A stretch of DNA of 64,000 bases from Pomacea canaliculata. Taxonomy: Eukaryota; Mollusca; Gastropoda; Architaenioglossa; Ampullariidae. Made by a program: the position numbers and the translations under genes. The stretch lies in contig NC_037599.1 in NCBI RefSeq assembly GCF_003073045.1, forward strand, positions 6,522,247 through 6,586,246, read 5' to 3'. Positions 1-35,580 of this stretch are shown in pieces (within the stretch, counting starts at the first letter, position 1; the number at the start of each line of letters is the position of its first letter). Below the pieces are notes generated by a model that worked only from the letters and a program-made list of their open reading frames with translations, had not been told where the DNA came from and searched no databases.

Positions 1-23021
<23,021 letters not shown>

Positions 23022-24234
23022 TGGGAAAATGTGGAGTTCTCATTGTGTGTACTACTTTGATCTTACCTTGTATGCCCAAGACTGCCAGATGCAATCGCCT
23101 AAAGGGAACCATGGAATTAAGTTCTCCTGGAACCAGGGCTTGATTGTTTTTTTGTAACTATTAAATGGTACTTTATGTAATGAATGATGCTTGAAAGTCT
23201 CATTACATTTTAATGTAAAGGAGTATGGCTTCTGGCAAGTAAGTGGTTTAAAGTAAGAAACTGTTCTTGAAATGTGTGCATAATCAAGCCCTGCTGTTCA
23301 CAAGATGGCCCACTTCTATTTGAAGTATGGAGCAAAGGACAATCAAATGTCCTAAAGTGATAAACAGATTGTTTTTTGATCTTAACTCATATTGCAGGTT
23401 GAGTTAACTTTGGTATCTTGGTATAGTGAAGTCTTGATACAAAGAATATGCTCTGAAACAGCTGTTAAAAGCTCTTAGAATTTCCACTTAATGCATTTCC
23501 TTCACCCAGTAACTTCATGGGGACCACAGAACTTGCTTCTTCCACAGAGCCGATCATCTCAAGTCAGTAAGAGATCAGCCAGAAGGTACATGTAATGAGC
23601 TTGGCTGTATGATGACTTCCCATTGGATGAGTTCTTTTTGATTCTAAATTTCTGCAAATGCTTACTTTGCTGTGGTGTCAAGAAAAGAATGCTTGTGTGG
23701 AAGTCTTCTTCACCTTCTCCCACTCTCTCAACTTAGAAGTTTCCACTGCACCTGTTGATTGGCTGCTCTTTGCAGGGGGAGAAAGACAGGCGCAGATGTC
23801 TGCTTCTCATAAGGCAACATCCCTAAGAGATCTTAATATCCTGCATGTTTGTTATCACTGTAGTAGAGAGTGTTGTTAGTAAAATGGCTAATGGTGAAAA
23901 TTGCTTGGCAGTAGCAGGAGCTAGCTTGTACTTGCATGAATGCTATTTTTGCCACGGTGATAGTGATCCCATTTTCCTCCTTATCTTTGCTCCCTCTGGA
24001 AATGTGTGCAGGCAACCAGGTGTGCTGTATATCTCCTCTGCTTGATGCACAATCCTCTCATCCAAGACTGCTTATTGTATATTCTTAAGTTCAAAAACAA
24101 AAATGGCAGCAATGTAATGTTGACTGTGTGATGTTTCTGCTTGATGTTTACCATTATATGGCCTGACAAGGAGTAAGGTCATCTGTGCACATTCAGTCCT
24201 TTGTCTTGTGTGGCGTAATACAAATAAGTGTTCT

Positions 24235-24353
24235 CTTGCAGAGCCCTTTGTTGTTTCCTTAAGAGAAATAGGAATGTTGAAATTTATGAGGTGCTGACTG
24301 TACATAGCCTAACTGGTGCAATCCACAAGACAGTTGATCAGATCTTTCAAACT
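24235..24353 (+). repeat. 119-bp direct repeat, copy B (downstream of FAK stop)
   Basis: Second copy of the 17,586-17,703 repeat, 1.2 kb past the FAK stop, either in a long 3' UTR or just beyond it. Both copies keep an open frame reading NVEIYEVLTVHSLTGAIHKT across most of the repeat, and two of the three substitutions are silent in that frame. Confidence 0.85.
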
Positions 24354-26336
24354 GAATTTGTTGTACAATTTTTTAAAGCAGTGCAAATAATAGTGATAAT
24401 GCTACAAAGGAAGTAGTGTTCTAGATGTCAATATTATTTATATTTGCAAGTTCTATGTTTAATTTGACACTTGTGAAGTGGTAGAACAGGGTTTTTTATG
24501 CGTGTAGGGTTGTTGATAAATTTTGGTACTGTTTCTCCCTTGGAATATTTTAGCAAGTTCTTAGATGACTTGCAGCCTTGTATATGAGACACAGAAACAC
24601 AACTGAACACATGAATGTTGCTTTAACCAAAAAGCTGAAAATTATTTTTTAGTTTTGCTTTTGAGAGCCATTTAATGGGGTGGCATTTGTATGCATGCAT
24701 ATGTGTATGAACTTTTATGCATGCTTTTGCTGATATACATCTGCATTAGGAGTTATTTTCCTTCCTGGTTTTGTGGTTTAAATATTTTAGACTAAATGTT
24801 GACATCTGGCTCAGAATCTTTGCATAATTGTCTCACACAGTTGAGCTAAAGCCTTGTATGTCAGAAGTGAATTAAAAGCCTGCCAGCTTACAAAGCAGAT
24901 GATGAACTAAGATGCGGTGCTGATGGCCCTCATGGAATTCTCTCTCATGAGAATGCCATAATACCGTAGTTGTCCAAAATGTAGCGACTGCAAGAAAAAT
25001 CTCTCTGTGTTTGCAATTGAATGAAGGTATTGCCCCCCAAAGAAAGATCGGATTAAAACCACAGATTCATAAAGGTAATTTTTTTTGTGTGTGTTCACGT
25101 TTTTCTGTTGAATTATTTTGTTGTCATTTTCTCCCTGCAGGCCCAGCACACTTCCGCGCTTCCTCCACAGTCGAATAATAATGTTTTGAACCAATTCCAG
25201 CCACACCTTCACCATTCCCAAACACTGGTGGCTAATGTTGATCACTAAAAGAGACAGTGGGTCTCTTTAGTTGATTGTTTCATTATTTTATTTCTTTATT
25301 CCTTTTTTATACTCTTTTTGCAAACAGTTTTGCCTGGTTCTTGAAAAATCTTAACATTCCTTTTGGGTTTTTTTCAGTTTAGTCTTTTTGCTTACAACAA
25401 CAGCTATACATGTTACATAATGCATTAAAAGTCATAAAAATATCTCATGGAAGTCAATTTTGAAGGGTCATTCTTTGGTGGAGGTGGGGTGTGTGAGGGA
25501 AACAACATGGTATATTAATGCAAGATCATGGTTAAGGAAAATGTCATTTTGAACATCACAGCAAAGAGCACACCAAGAGTGACCACTTAGGCTAGAAAAT
25601 GAAGCTGTGCTGACCAGGATGTATCCGCTGCCACGCCCACCTTCGACAAATATCAGCAAAGTTAATTCCATTGGTATCAGTGTTCAAAAAGTATGAAAGC
25701 ATGTGCATGCATGTGTCTGTTGCCGTACACGATTGTCAGAACAAAGGCGCAGCACACCTGAATCTAGCCGCGTTTGCTTGTCTAAAAGGTGCGTGGTCTG
25801 GCTTCAAGCTCTCATATAACAGTGGTCGCTCTTGGTATCCTCCTCGATCACATCTAATATTTTATATTTGAAAATGGTAAAAACTATTGTTCCAAAAAGT
25901 GAAAGTGGACTTGTGAAGACTTCTTTTTTTTAAAACAAAAACTTGATTAGAACTTATTCTGTAGAGTCAGCTGTGTGTGGGAATTACGTTTGACAGTGAT
26001 GTCAACAATAAATTAAAATGAGAAATTCAGCATCATCCTTGAACTTGCATCTAATTGTTGTTTTTATCGTTCTTTCACAAGTGGAGGAAATGTGGTAGAT
26101 CACTAAGGGTGCATGAAAAGAACCTTCAAGCCATGGTCACTCTCCCCAATTTACAAAATCACTCCTGTGGAAAAATAGTCATATAAGTAATCTTTTTTTA
26201 AGTTGGCATTGTCAAGTGTTTTTATTTGGGTTTTTGAACTAATTTTGTCCAGTTTTCCCTAGAATGATCAACTTTTTTAAAAATGATAACACCTCAAGTG
26301 GCATAATTATGACAACCTAACTTGGCTGCTCTTTAG

Positions 26337-26564
26337 CCCCCTTAGCACGACTTAAAAATATAAGATAACGTTTATAACTGAAGATTGTGAAGACAAGGTT
26401 GAAGTTTGTTTCTTTATTACTGCTGCTCTGAGGTAAACATTAGACCAAGAAACCTATACAGTTTTGGAAAGAAGAAAACTTGAACTTTGCAATATAAGTA
26501 ATGAAAATGGCCTTCTCCCTGATTCCTGACAAAGCCACAATCGTGGCCAATCGTGCTAAGAGGG
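26337..26564. mobile_element. Candidate piggyBac-like miniature element
   Basis: 228 bp with terminal inverted repeats: CCCCCTTAGCACGA at the left and, read inward from the right, CCCTCTTAGCACGA (13 of 14 match). The right flank is TTAA (26565-26568); the left flank is TTAG (26333-26336), one change from TTAA. No open frame. TTAA targets and C-rich short ends suggest a nonautonomous piggyBac relative. Confidence 0.55.
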
Positions 26565-29500
26565 TTAAAACCACTTAGTTATTCAAGGACACAGAATTCA
26601 CAAGAACATGTTTCAATGTGACATGGTCCAAGGATGTGAAAAAAAAAAAAGGTAAATTCATGAACCTTAAACATATCTCTACTGGGCCAGTTTAAGTCCT
26701 TAAGGTATCTGTTGTCAAACATAACATGTTCAATACCATTTTAACAATAATTTTAGGTACTGGTACATGCACAAATTGCTTGGACTACTTACTAAATATC
26801 TTTGTATTTGTAGCTGTTTTACACAAATAGTCTTAAACTATCAGTTTTCATATACATGTGGCATCAAACTAAAAGATGCAGAAATGTAGCTGACAGTTGT
26901 ATCAAACAATTTTTGCGTTATTCAAGATAAAGGAGACATTTTGTAATGAATGTTTCAAGGAGTGAAATGTGAAATTTTAATCAAATGTTTTATCTGTGCT
27001 TGATATGTCAAAAGGAATTCTAAGTGACTTTCTATAGTTGAGGTTCACATTCCTGTAAGAATTGGCTTTGATAAACCACCACAGAGCTTGGTCTTTACAA
27101 GAGAAAGGCCAGGATTGCCAGGCATTCCTGATGCCCACATTTGAAACCAGTATTTTCTTAGTCATATTTGAAGCATGTGTCTTGTCTTCCCTTGTTCGTC
27201 GTTTATGTCTGCACCTGAGTGAAGAAATTGGCTCTGGTATGAACACCAGTTTGTGTGATGAGCTTACTATATGTGTTATTTCCCACTGTTGCACATCTAT
27301 AAAGAGAAAAATCACAGCAACTTATGCACTTGTTAATAGATTTCTTTTTCACGTGCAAACTTGTTTGCAAAATCATGTAGTGATGCAGAGGTAACTGACC
27401 AGCAGAAGCTACTATCATTCACTTTTACTGCCATTTATAAGCCTCTAATACTCTTTAACTCGCCTTTTATCTTTTGTGCACTGAGGCAGGTACTTGCACC
27501 CTTTTTGCCATCCATCTCAGCGTTCGATGGACCTCTGATTCCCGTGTGCAATCTCTTGTTCATCAACTTGTTCTCTCCGCTGGTCCTGCTTCTACTTGGT
27601 GTGCTTGGGTTGTGATTTCACATCATGCCAGAGATTACTACACAAAAGCAAACATTATTTTTCCATGACTTTTTTGTCTTGTTCAAAATGTTGACAGCGA
27701 ACAATCCACAGAAAGACTTGTTACAGCATGAGAATTGTGCGCTTTGAAAGTATAGTTTTCATATTGCAGATTGTGTATTATAGAAATATTTTTGGGAGAC
27801 ATCTGTGGAGGTTTATTGTTGTTCTGATGGGTATTACTAGAGATGTGTGCATGTGTATAGCAGACAACATTGTCAGTACTGACTGGTTCTCATTCTCTCA
27901 GGAAGGAAATTTCTTGCTGCATGCATGCTTTATATTATGACTATTTTAATAATAATAGTCCATTTGAAACACATCAGTTCTGAAACTTTTGTGGCTTAAC
28001 CACAATGTTTGCATTCTGTGTAAAAGGTTTCTCTAACATTTTTTTCTTTTGTGTGGTAGATGTAGCAGTGAAGGAAGAAAACATTTTTTAAACTGATTCT
28101 GAGCATTTTTTTTATTAAACTTTTTGTAGGATTTTTGTGACCTATACACAAATGGCTTGGTCAAGATTTCCAGAAGTGTAAGGCAAGATTTACATGAGAA
28201 AATTCTTATTTATTCCAAAACAGATACTATCACACTTTTTTCTGTACAAGGGAATATAAATCTTTTATTCTTGACTACCGACTGTACATAATATTTATTA
28301 CCTGCTGAAAAGTTCATGTAAAAGACTTAATATAAGAAGTACTCTGAAGTGAGTGTGCTTTCATCTGTGTTGATCTCTTTTTTTTTAAACCCCCCCCCCC
28401 ATTCTTTTTTTATTGAACCTCACCTTTTAACAAGAAGAAAAGAAAGTGGATTAGTTGGCAAAATGCATGCTCAGTTCTGTACATAATGCTGTGTACAATA
28501 TTGAGCCTATTGAGCGGTATTTCTTGTGTAAGGACATGCAAATACATGCTATGAAAATAAAAATTGCAAAAAATTCTCTATTTTGTATTGTTCTGTTTTC
28601 AGTATTTGGAATAAACGAATTTGTGGGCTGTACTTTAAGTATTTAATTGTATGTTTGTTTGTCCTAGTGCAACAGGGTATGTGAATTCAATCAACCAATA
28701 CTTAATGGTGTCTGATGAAGTAACAGTTGTCTGCAGTCTTTTATGGGAGAAGAGAGGGTGGGTTGAAAAGAATGGCAGTGTAGGAACTCTTATTCTTTCT
28801 TTCATTTTCAAAACCCCAATAGCAACCAAAAGTGTTCTGTCAATTTTTAAGTAGTCTCACACACACACACGTCGCTACTGTCTGGAATTATGGCATGGTC
28901 AACAAAGTTTGGCCTGCGTGGTAAATGTTTGTTACATAGGATCTTTCCATTTTGGAGACACCCATAACAGAAAATATGTAAACATACCATCTAGTCTATG
29001 ACCGAACATAATCGAAAGGAATGTCTGCCTAATGTGGTTGTGGTTAGAAAATCGGTGTGAATTTAGGTTGCAACTACCACCACACACACAAACTCTTTAG
29101 GAAAAAATTGCTGAAGGTGATTTCACACTTGGGGGTGGGTGGGGGAGTGGAAGATGGAAGTGGTGAGGAGGGGAATGGATCTGGATTGGTGTGGGAGAAG
29201 GATCGCTGCAGGTACCGTGGTGTTTGCTGGTGACTCTTGCTCTGCCAAGTCCACAGTATACGTATACTGGTTGATGATTCCTTGTGTTGCCCTATTTCTA
29301 TATTCTAGACTTCTATTTAGTTTTAGGTACTACATCTGTCCGTTATTTAAAGGACCTGTGGCACATTATATTTTTGCCTTTTAATATTGTTTTTATCTCT
29401 TTTAAATTTAGTATTTGTGTGTGTTGCCACTATCTTTAATTTACACTTTGAGTATAGGTTTTTGTTTCTTTTTATATAAAAGGGTTTAGATTTTTTATTC

Positions 29501-29952
29501 ATTTATCGTTACCCTATCATAAGATAACGCTTTATTTATCCCATAGGGCAATTTAGGGTAGCTCGATATGAAAGCACAAAACACTACCATATACCTCTCC
29601 ATATCTGCCAGACGTATTCATGTTTCAGACAGCTGCATTCATTCGCGCACGGTAACATTAATTTTTGGTTATATTTCTGAAAGGTTACTTTATTTATTGT
29701 TACCCTACTTCATGTTTGGTTATAGTTATGGTCACAAATATCGCCACACTGCTTTAGAAGATACGGGCTTGGATTATTAAAACTGTAGACGAATAATTCG
29801 TCTGCTATTAAGGGAGACTACTCTCTAAGACTTTCATGTGGTGGTGCAATTGTTGTAACACAGTCATGTAGTAACCGACTATTTAGGCTGCTTACATTTT
29901 TTTTAATTGTCAAATATTAAAGGTAAGGTTGTGTAAACGTAGTGAAGACATC

Positions 29953-32465
29953 ATGTCTGACTGTGAAACTATCCGGAGACCACAAGCCACACTAGAAGAT
30001 GTAAGAAAAATTCTTTTGACCCAGTATTCGTTAACTGCGATACAAGTACAGGAACTGGCATCCTACAATTGCAGAAACTTTCATGTAAAAGCAGTCGACG
30101 GCATCACACCTACGTCTGGAAAAACACACGACTTAGACACTGCAGCGTTCCACGGAGAGCCTGAAACTTCTGCAACTTTAGAGAAACTAACAAATGCAGG
30201 GACAGCCAAAGAGACCGAAGAATATATCTTAAAGATTTTGAACAATCATCTAAGCTCACCTGAGATTCTCGAGAAAGTACGACAACAAATGAAATGTGCG
30301 AAGCATCTGCGAAGCGAGGGGTTTCAATGCCCAGCTGTGATCAACACTAAGCATGGAGACATTTTTGCCCTGTGTGGCGTCGATGGGTATATTTTGATTT
30401 GTCTCGTGTGTTGCATTAATAATTTAACTGTGAATATGGATTATGCAAATTTTTAGAGACGGATAACATCAGTTTACTATAAACATTCAACCACTCCCAT
30501 ACCCAGCCCTCACTCATCCGTCGCACACACACACCTTCATAAGTTGCTGGATTTGCAGTTCGAATAATGAAATAAAACGCGCAGCTATATATTGTATATC
30601 TTGCTTTCATGCAACAGTTATTTCGATCAGTGAATGAGTATTTTAGAAAAGAGCAAGGAAAATTAAGGTACCGTCCGTACCGAACAAAACTTTAAAAGTC
30701 CATTTTAGCTAGTCCGGTTCTCAAGGAAAATACAGGTGCTGATTTTCTTATCCAGAATTTTTTTTTTTAAAGAGATGAAGAGAACAATTGTCATGCCATA
30801 CTGTTGAAGTACATCCCAGGACAACAGCTGGGAAAAAATACCAGTCTTGTAACGCCAGAGGTTCTTGTTGAACTTGGAATTTTCCTGGCAAAACTCCATG
30901 AGTCTCTAAAGGCAAGTCTCCTGATGTCTGAAGACTGCTGCCATCATGCAATTACTATATATTAATCTGCAACAATATAATTAGTGAAACAGGCAATTGT
31001 TTCACACACACACACGATTAGTTTTTTACCAAATGAGATCATTGTGTGTGTGCGTTTTTCTTCTTCATGTGCCTCTATATGTTCTTATACTGCCTCCATA
31101 CCTGTGTGTGAGTGAATAAGTGTTTGTGTTTCTTTATCTATAGTACTTGCATGAGCAGCAGTCTAATATTTTTCAGACATCTGAGACCAAAGAACTAGAA
31201 GTTTGTGATGAGGATCTGTGGGCATTGGAAAATATGCATCTGCTGAAAGTCTATTTACCTTATGTACAGGTATTGCATTTTTCTTGACAAACGAATTTGC
31301 TATATACTCATGTCAAGATGAAATAGATAAATTCATATTGTATGATATCATATTTTATCATATATTACTAATACTGATAACATACTTTTCTGAATAGTTG
31401 GAATTTTCATCTTTTATCTTCATTCATTTATTTGATGTTTTTCTGTCTTTTGAGATTTATTTCATTTAGGTTAGTTACATGTCAGTTAACTTTTGATTCA
31501 GAATGAAAGAAAGAGAGTGGTCCTGTTGGACATTTTGGATAAATTTGAGGCTGTCAGAAATTCTGAGAAATTCGGTTGTCAAGCCAAAGGTGAGCTACAT
31601 GATTTATGAAGGAAATAGCTTTAATTCAAGCCGTTCAGTCTCTTAGCAGATATCTTTCACATTTCCTTCAAAATTTGTCACTTCCTCTCTCTTCTTAAGT
31701 GCATTATGAAAAACTATTTAGGTCTTTAGCCCAATGAATGCTCTTTGATTTAGGTGTGATTTTGTTTGAAAGATAATTGACCGCTGTTTTTGGTTATGTA
31801 GATTTAAATCAGCATACAGTCACTGAAATGTGTTCGTAAGTTTTTGTATAAAAATGTTGACAACTCTCTCTCTAATTTTTTTATTTATATTTCTTTTTTT
31901 CACCTTAGGCATCATTCATGGAGATTTCCATGACTACAATATAATTATTGATGAAGCTTCTAATGCCACCAGAGACTTATCAGAGACATCCAGGACTGTA
32001 ACATTAGCATTCACACAAAATCTTCAATCACCAAGTTCATCAGTTCAATCATTTATTAAATCAGTTGTTGAAAAGTATGGTATCATTGACTTTGAAGACA
32101 TGCGTAACTCTTACCCAGCCCTAGAGCTCTGTCGCTTGATTGCTGACCTGATGTCAGATTGCCCTCACATCGAGATGCAATCCATTGGAGGACATGTTAT
32201 TGCTGGCTACTTGCTTATCAATGCAGAGCCAGTTAGACAGTTCTCCTTTTTCTATGAAACTATTTTAGCAAGCCTTGCCCAATATGTTGTTTTAAGTGCA
32301 TATGAGTACCAAGCGCAGGAAGGGGAAAATGATTACCTTTTGCTGGGATCAAGTGAAGCTTGGCATGTAATACAGCAATTGAAAAATGTGGAAGCAAAAT
32401 CACTGTATGGAATATGGAACAGCATTCTTAGTTCATATGGTATTAAAGATCCCCTTAAGATCTAA
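29953..32465 (+). CDS. HYKK: Hydroxylysine kinase (APH-fold, HYKK/AGPHD1), five exons
   Basis: Aminoglycoside-phosphotransferase-fold enzyme that in mammals uses GTP to phosphorylate 5-hydroxy-L-lysine released by collagen breakdown. Exons: 29953-30386, 30773-30911, 31177-31269 (or from 31144), 31502-31589, 31909-32465 (TAA), giving 436 or 447 residues against about 373 in human. ATG at 29953 follows an in-frame non-ATG stretch and is the first Met. Motifs: YNCRNFHV at residues 38-45, ATP lysine in YILKI (Lys94), AKLHESL, catalytic HGDFHDYN (residues 255-262, short form) and metal-binding IIDFED (Asp312). About 32 extra residues sit between NFHV and YILKI. The second intron starts with GC. 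A related choline/homoserine kinase-like function is less likely given the match along the whole length. Confidence 0.9.
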
Positions 32466-32566
32466 GGATTGCAGGGATGTGTTCTTTTTGACCTGTAAAA
32501 CAATTGTTGAAGTTTTGAAACAGTCCAATTTATGCTGTGCACTTGCAAATTTACATTTTTGCATTG

Positions 32567-32572
32567 AATAAA
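32567..32572 (+). terminator. HYKK poly(A) signal
   Basis: AATAAA about 100 bases after the HYKK stop codon, followed by a T/GT-rich stretch (TGTGTCACTTTTTGTGTATG). This is the expected arrangement for cleavage and polyadenylation. Confidence 0.65.
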
Positions 32573-34562
32573 CAAATGTGTCACTTTTTGTGTATGTTTA
32601 TGCAAAATCAAATGCAAAAATGTTTCATGGATATTATACTTTGCAATTAAATAGTTTTCAAAGTTTAATGGATTGTATTCTCAATGTAGAAAAATATCAA
32701 CATTCAGTCATTTTAGACGTTGAAAATGATGATAATAGCAACTAGGTCATTTACACTCTCCAGAAAAAAAAAATTCATGGGGTTTCATTGAAAGCTGTCC
32801 ATTCACAGATTAAGAGAAAAACTTCTTGTGAGGAACAATCAAATGTTAACAGTCTTACAGGACACACCCACTTCCAGCTGCTTCATTGATTGTAAGGCAT
32901 CCATGCTGCTCAGTGACATAAGTTGAGATCTTTTCCATCTGTTGATGTTTTAAGACTTATAATTGATGAATGGAATTTAGTTATTCAATTATAATTGGAG
33001 AATGAACCAAACTGATACAGAAATGTTGGTGGATAAAAAGGTGAAAATATGTTACAAAATTATAATCCACCACCATTGGATCTTTCTTGACAATAAATAT
33101 TCAGGCCCAAGGACAGTCAACTATTTGTGTGTACACAGATTTGCTACATATCATAACTTGAGGGTCAGCAAAACCTTCAGTAGCTTTCCAGACTGGTTGG
33201 ATATGGCGGGATTGCCCTTTATTGGTCAGCTTCTTTTATACATCTATAATTTGATTTCCCTACACGCCCACCCAACACACACATATTTGCTGAGTTAGAG
33301 ATTAGAATCTTTCTTTGCTTTTTTTAAAATACTGCTTACGTGTCAGTTATAAATAAGGATTCTAGAGCAAACTAAGGAGATGGATAAACATTAAGAGGAA
33401 TCAGTGAAAGGACATTTTACAAACAGAAGTTGAGATAAGCAGTGGGGTGGTTTCTTTTTTCATTATTTAATTAGAAAACCAAAACATCAAGCAATATGGA
33501 CAGTAAATGTTAGACCAGTGAGCAAGAACATACACCAGGCAAATAAACCAGAAAACAAGCGATTCATACTGAGTTATCTGAGAATAGTTCTGAGATACAG
33601 GTGTAAAAAGGCCCACGAAAAACCGATACGGTTAATCAACCCAAAGTCCTCTTTTTTCGGTCGTTAGTGCTACGCGTCTAGAACAGTAAGTTCTTAGTGC
33701 GCAACGCACTTGCTAGCGTGTTATCTTAGATTGCGAACTATGAGTTCGGTAAAGTCTTCATTTTTCTTTCCTTTTAAGGACAATTCTCTCTCTTTATCAC
33801 TCATACACATACACACACCCCTCTGCAAAATTGCATTAAACCAGAACAACTTGGAGACCTTCAAGTATTATGTACTCACGTGGACAAAAGTGTGAGCAAG
33901 TTTGCGGAATTCATAACCTTTTTATTTTTCCTTTGGAGGGATGGTGGTTGAGGAAGGGGGTGGAATTGATAGGAAAGGAAATGGCGACGCGTGGGAGAAA
34001 CGCAAGATTACTGCTGGTCGTAGATTTTTGGCAGAAGCGACCGACATATACTTTCTGCGTGATCTACATGTCGTCTAATTATAATGTTTAATCGATCAAC
34101 TTGGGCTGATACAGTTCAAACACCTCATTTGAAACAGCTGATTTGAACACACACACACACACAGTTGTTTTCAGTAGCGAGGGCTAATTCCATTCATTTT
34201 GAAAATCACCTGTTGCTTAGTCTGAACCATAAAAATCCCTTGGAAAGGGTCAGGAGAATGAGAATAATTGGTTTAAAAGAGAAGCGGATTGATACATATT
34301 TGCAACTATTATCATTGTGTGACAAAAGGGCAGGTTACTAGGTATTGAAGCCCGGAATCCACAGCTCGGATCGACCTGGACCAGAAATCGGACAGGACTA
34401 ACGATGCCCATTTGTCCTCCCATACCACCTTACCTTCCCAACCCTCTACTGTGTCAAGAACCCAGCCCACACTTAGGTCATCTGGGGGCAAGTCCTGGGT
34501 AGTACAGGTATCAAACAGATTACTGTGCGTGTCTTCAGGACACATCATTGTAACCAGTATGG

Positions 34563-34795
34563 GAGAGGATAGTCGATCGAGGGGTTAGAGCACTGCCATC
34601 CGAACTGAGAGGCGCGCCGGTTCGATACCTGGCTGGTGGGGATGGGCACCAGACCTTAATTTAAAAAGTCGAGGAAGGTAAGGCAGCGAGGGAGAGAAGG
34701 TGGATACCGCCTTTATATAATTCTAACCCTGACCTCGAGAAAAGTGAAGCTTCTCACTCCACAGCGACCTAAAAAGATCTGGGAACGACCTTTAC
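34563..34795 (+). mobile_element. tRNA-derived SINE with 14-bp target-site duplication
   Basis: A 233-bp insertion bounded by identical TGTAACCAGTATGG copies at 34549-34562 and 34796-34809. The head is tRNA-like: TAGTCGATCGAGGGGTTAGA near an A box, then a perfect B box GGTTCGATACC at 34619-34629. The rest is a tRNA-unrelated body with no poly(A) tail. The 14-bp duplication fits L1/RTE-type target-primed insertion. Intact duplications suggest a fairly recent event. Confidence 0.85.
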
Positions 34796-34907
34796 TGTAA
34801 CCAGTATGGCATCTTGATTCTGTGTACGAGAGAGAGAGAAGGAGAGAAAGAGAAGACACACACGTGAACGCGAAGATGTTGAATTTCATACTCGATCGTT
34901 TCAAACG

Positions 34908-35400
34908 TTTAATAATAATAAGGATTTACATAGCGCCTTTCCAAAGATTTGCTCACAGCGCTTTACATAAGTCATACATAGAATAAATCATTAACAGCCA
35001 TGCACCTATACTTGCATATAACAATAACAGAGACGCACCTCTACATCATACACTCGATTATACACAAAGTAAATACAGGCGTACGTTATACATGCTCATG
35101 GTCAGGACAGGGTCGCAGTGAAGTCCGAGTTCGGAAAAGATGTGTCCTAATATCATCCTAATGAGACAAAGGTGGTAAAAGAATCACTGTCGAAGGCTGA
35201 CGAGTAATCCGTTCCAAGTTGTCTTAGCTAGTGCGACTCACAGAAGCTTGGTGTCAGAAGATGAGCCAAGAGGTCGTGCGGGCGTATAGATGGAAGTGAG
35301 TTCGGAGAGGTACCCAGGACCAGTCCCAAAAATGACAGTTGTCAAAGTGGACAGTTTGTAGGCTATATACGGTCTAAAAAAACAAACTGAGCTAGATTTT
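34908..35400 (+). repeat. Dispersed repeat with AATAATAATAAGGATTTACATAG head
   Basis: Starts with AATAATAATAAGG, then ATTTACATAGCGCCTTTCC and, 33 bases on, GCTCACAGCGCTTTACATAAG. Further along are GTGAAGTCCGAGTTCGGAAA and AGAGGTCGTGCGGGCGTATA. From memory these blocks recur together in mollusc genomes as a nonautonomous repeat. The right end is not defined. Confidence 0.5.
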
Positions 35401-35463
35401 GTATCCAAAAGGCCTATTGACATCGTCATCAGCTTTTCTTCTAAAACTTCAACCATAACCAGG

Positions 35464-35469
35464 TTTATT
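35464..35469 (-). terminator. Poly(A) signal of the dioxygenase gene
   Basis: TTTATT on the plus strand reads AATAAA on the minus strand, about 112 bases beyond the dioxygenase stop codon. Confidence 0.6.
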
Positions 35470-35580
35470 TACTCTGAAGGGAGAGGGGGATATGTTCACT
35501 CATTCGTCGCTTACGCACCCACTCACTCATCCACTCATTCCTAGCACACAGCGCTTGCTGTAAGACTTCCTAGCGGTATC

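Larger units (their letters stand above)
23022..29952 (+). other. FAK 3' UTR and intergenic region before HYKK
   Basis: No further exon recognised. Candidate poly(A) signals on the plus strand are ATTAAA 23160-23165, AATAAA 26007-26012, 28556-28561 and 28610-28615, so a long or alternative FAK 3' UTR up to about 28.6 kb is possible. The region holds repeat copy B (24,235), a piggyBac-like candidate (26,337) and a short CA tract (28,859-28,870). The remainder is AT-rich sequence with only short chance open frames. Confidence 0.5.
32466..35580. other. Intergenic region between convergent HYKK and dioxygenase genes
   Basis: No protein-coding exon recognised. Holds the HYKK poly(A) signal, a CA microsatellite (34,147-34,162), a complete tRNA-derived SINE (34,563-34,795), a long GGATTTACATAGCGCC-type repeat (34,908 to about 35,400) and the dioxygenase poly(A) signal at 35,464. 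Short open frames here have no recognisable similarity. Confidence 0.6.

Noticed and set aside
27361..27668. Overlapping hydrophobic open frames
   Set aside because: No start context, no similarity, and T-rich composition alone explains the hydrophobic residues.
28859..28870. CA microsatellites here and at 34,147, 40,689 and 31,006 as regulatory DNA
   Set aside because: Short ordinary simple repeats; nothing links them to a function.
34563..34640. Possible functional tRNA gene (perfect B box)
   Set aside because: The A box is poor, no cloverleaf with paired acceptor stem can be drawn, and the unit continues as a SINE between 14-bp duplications.
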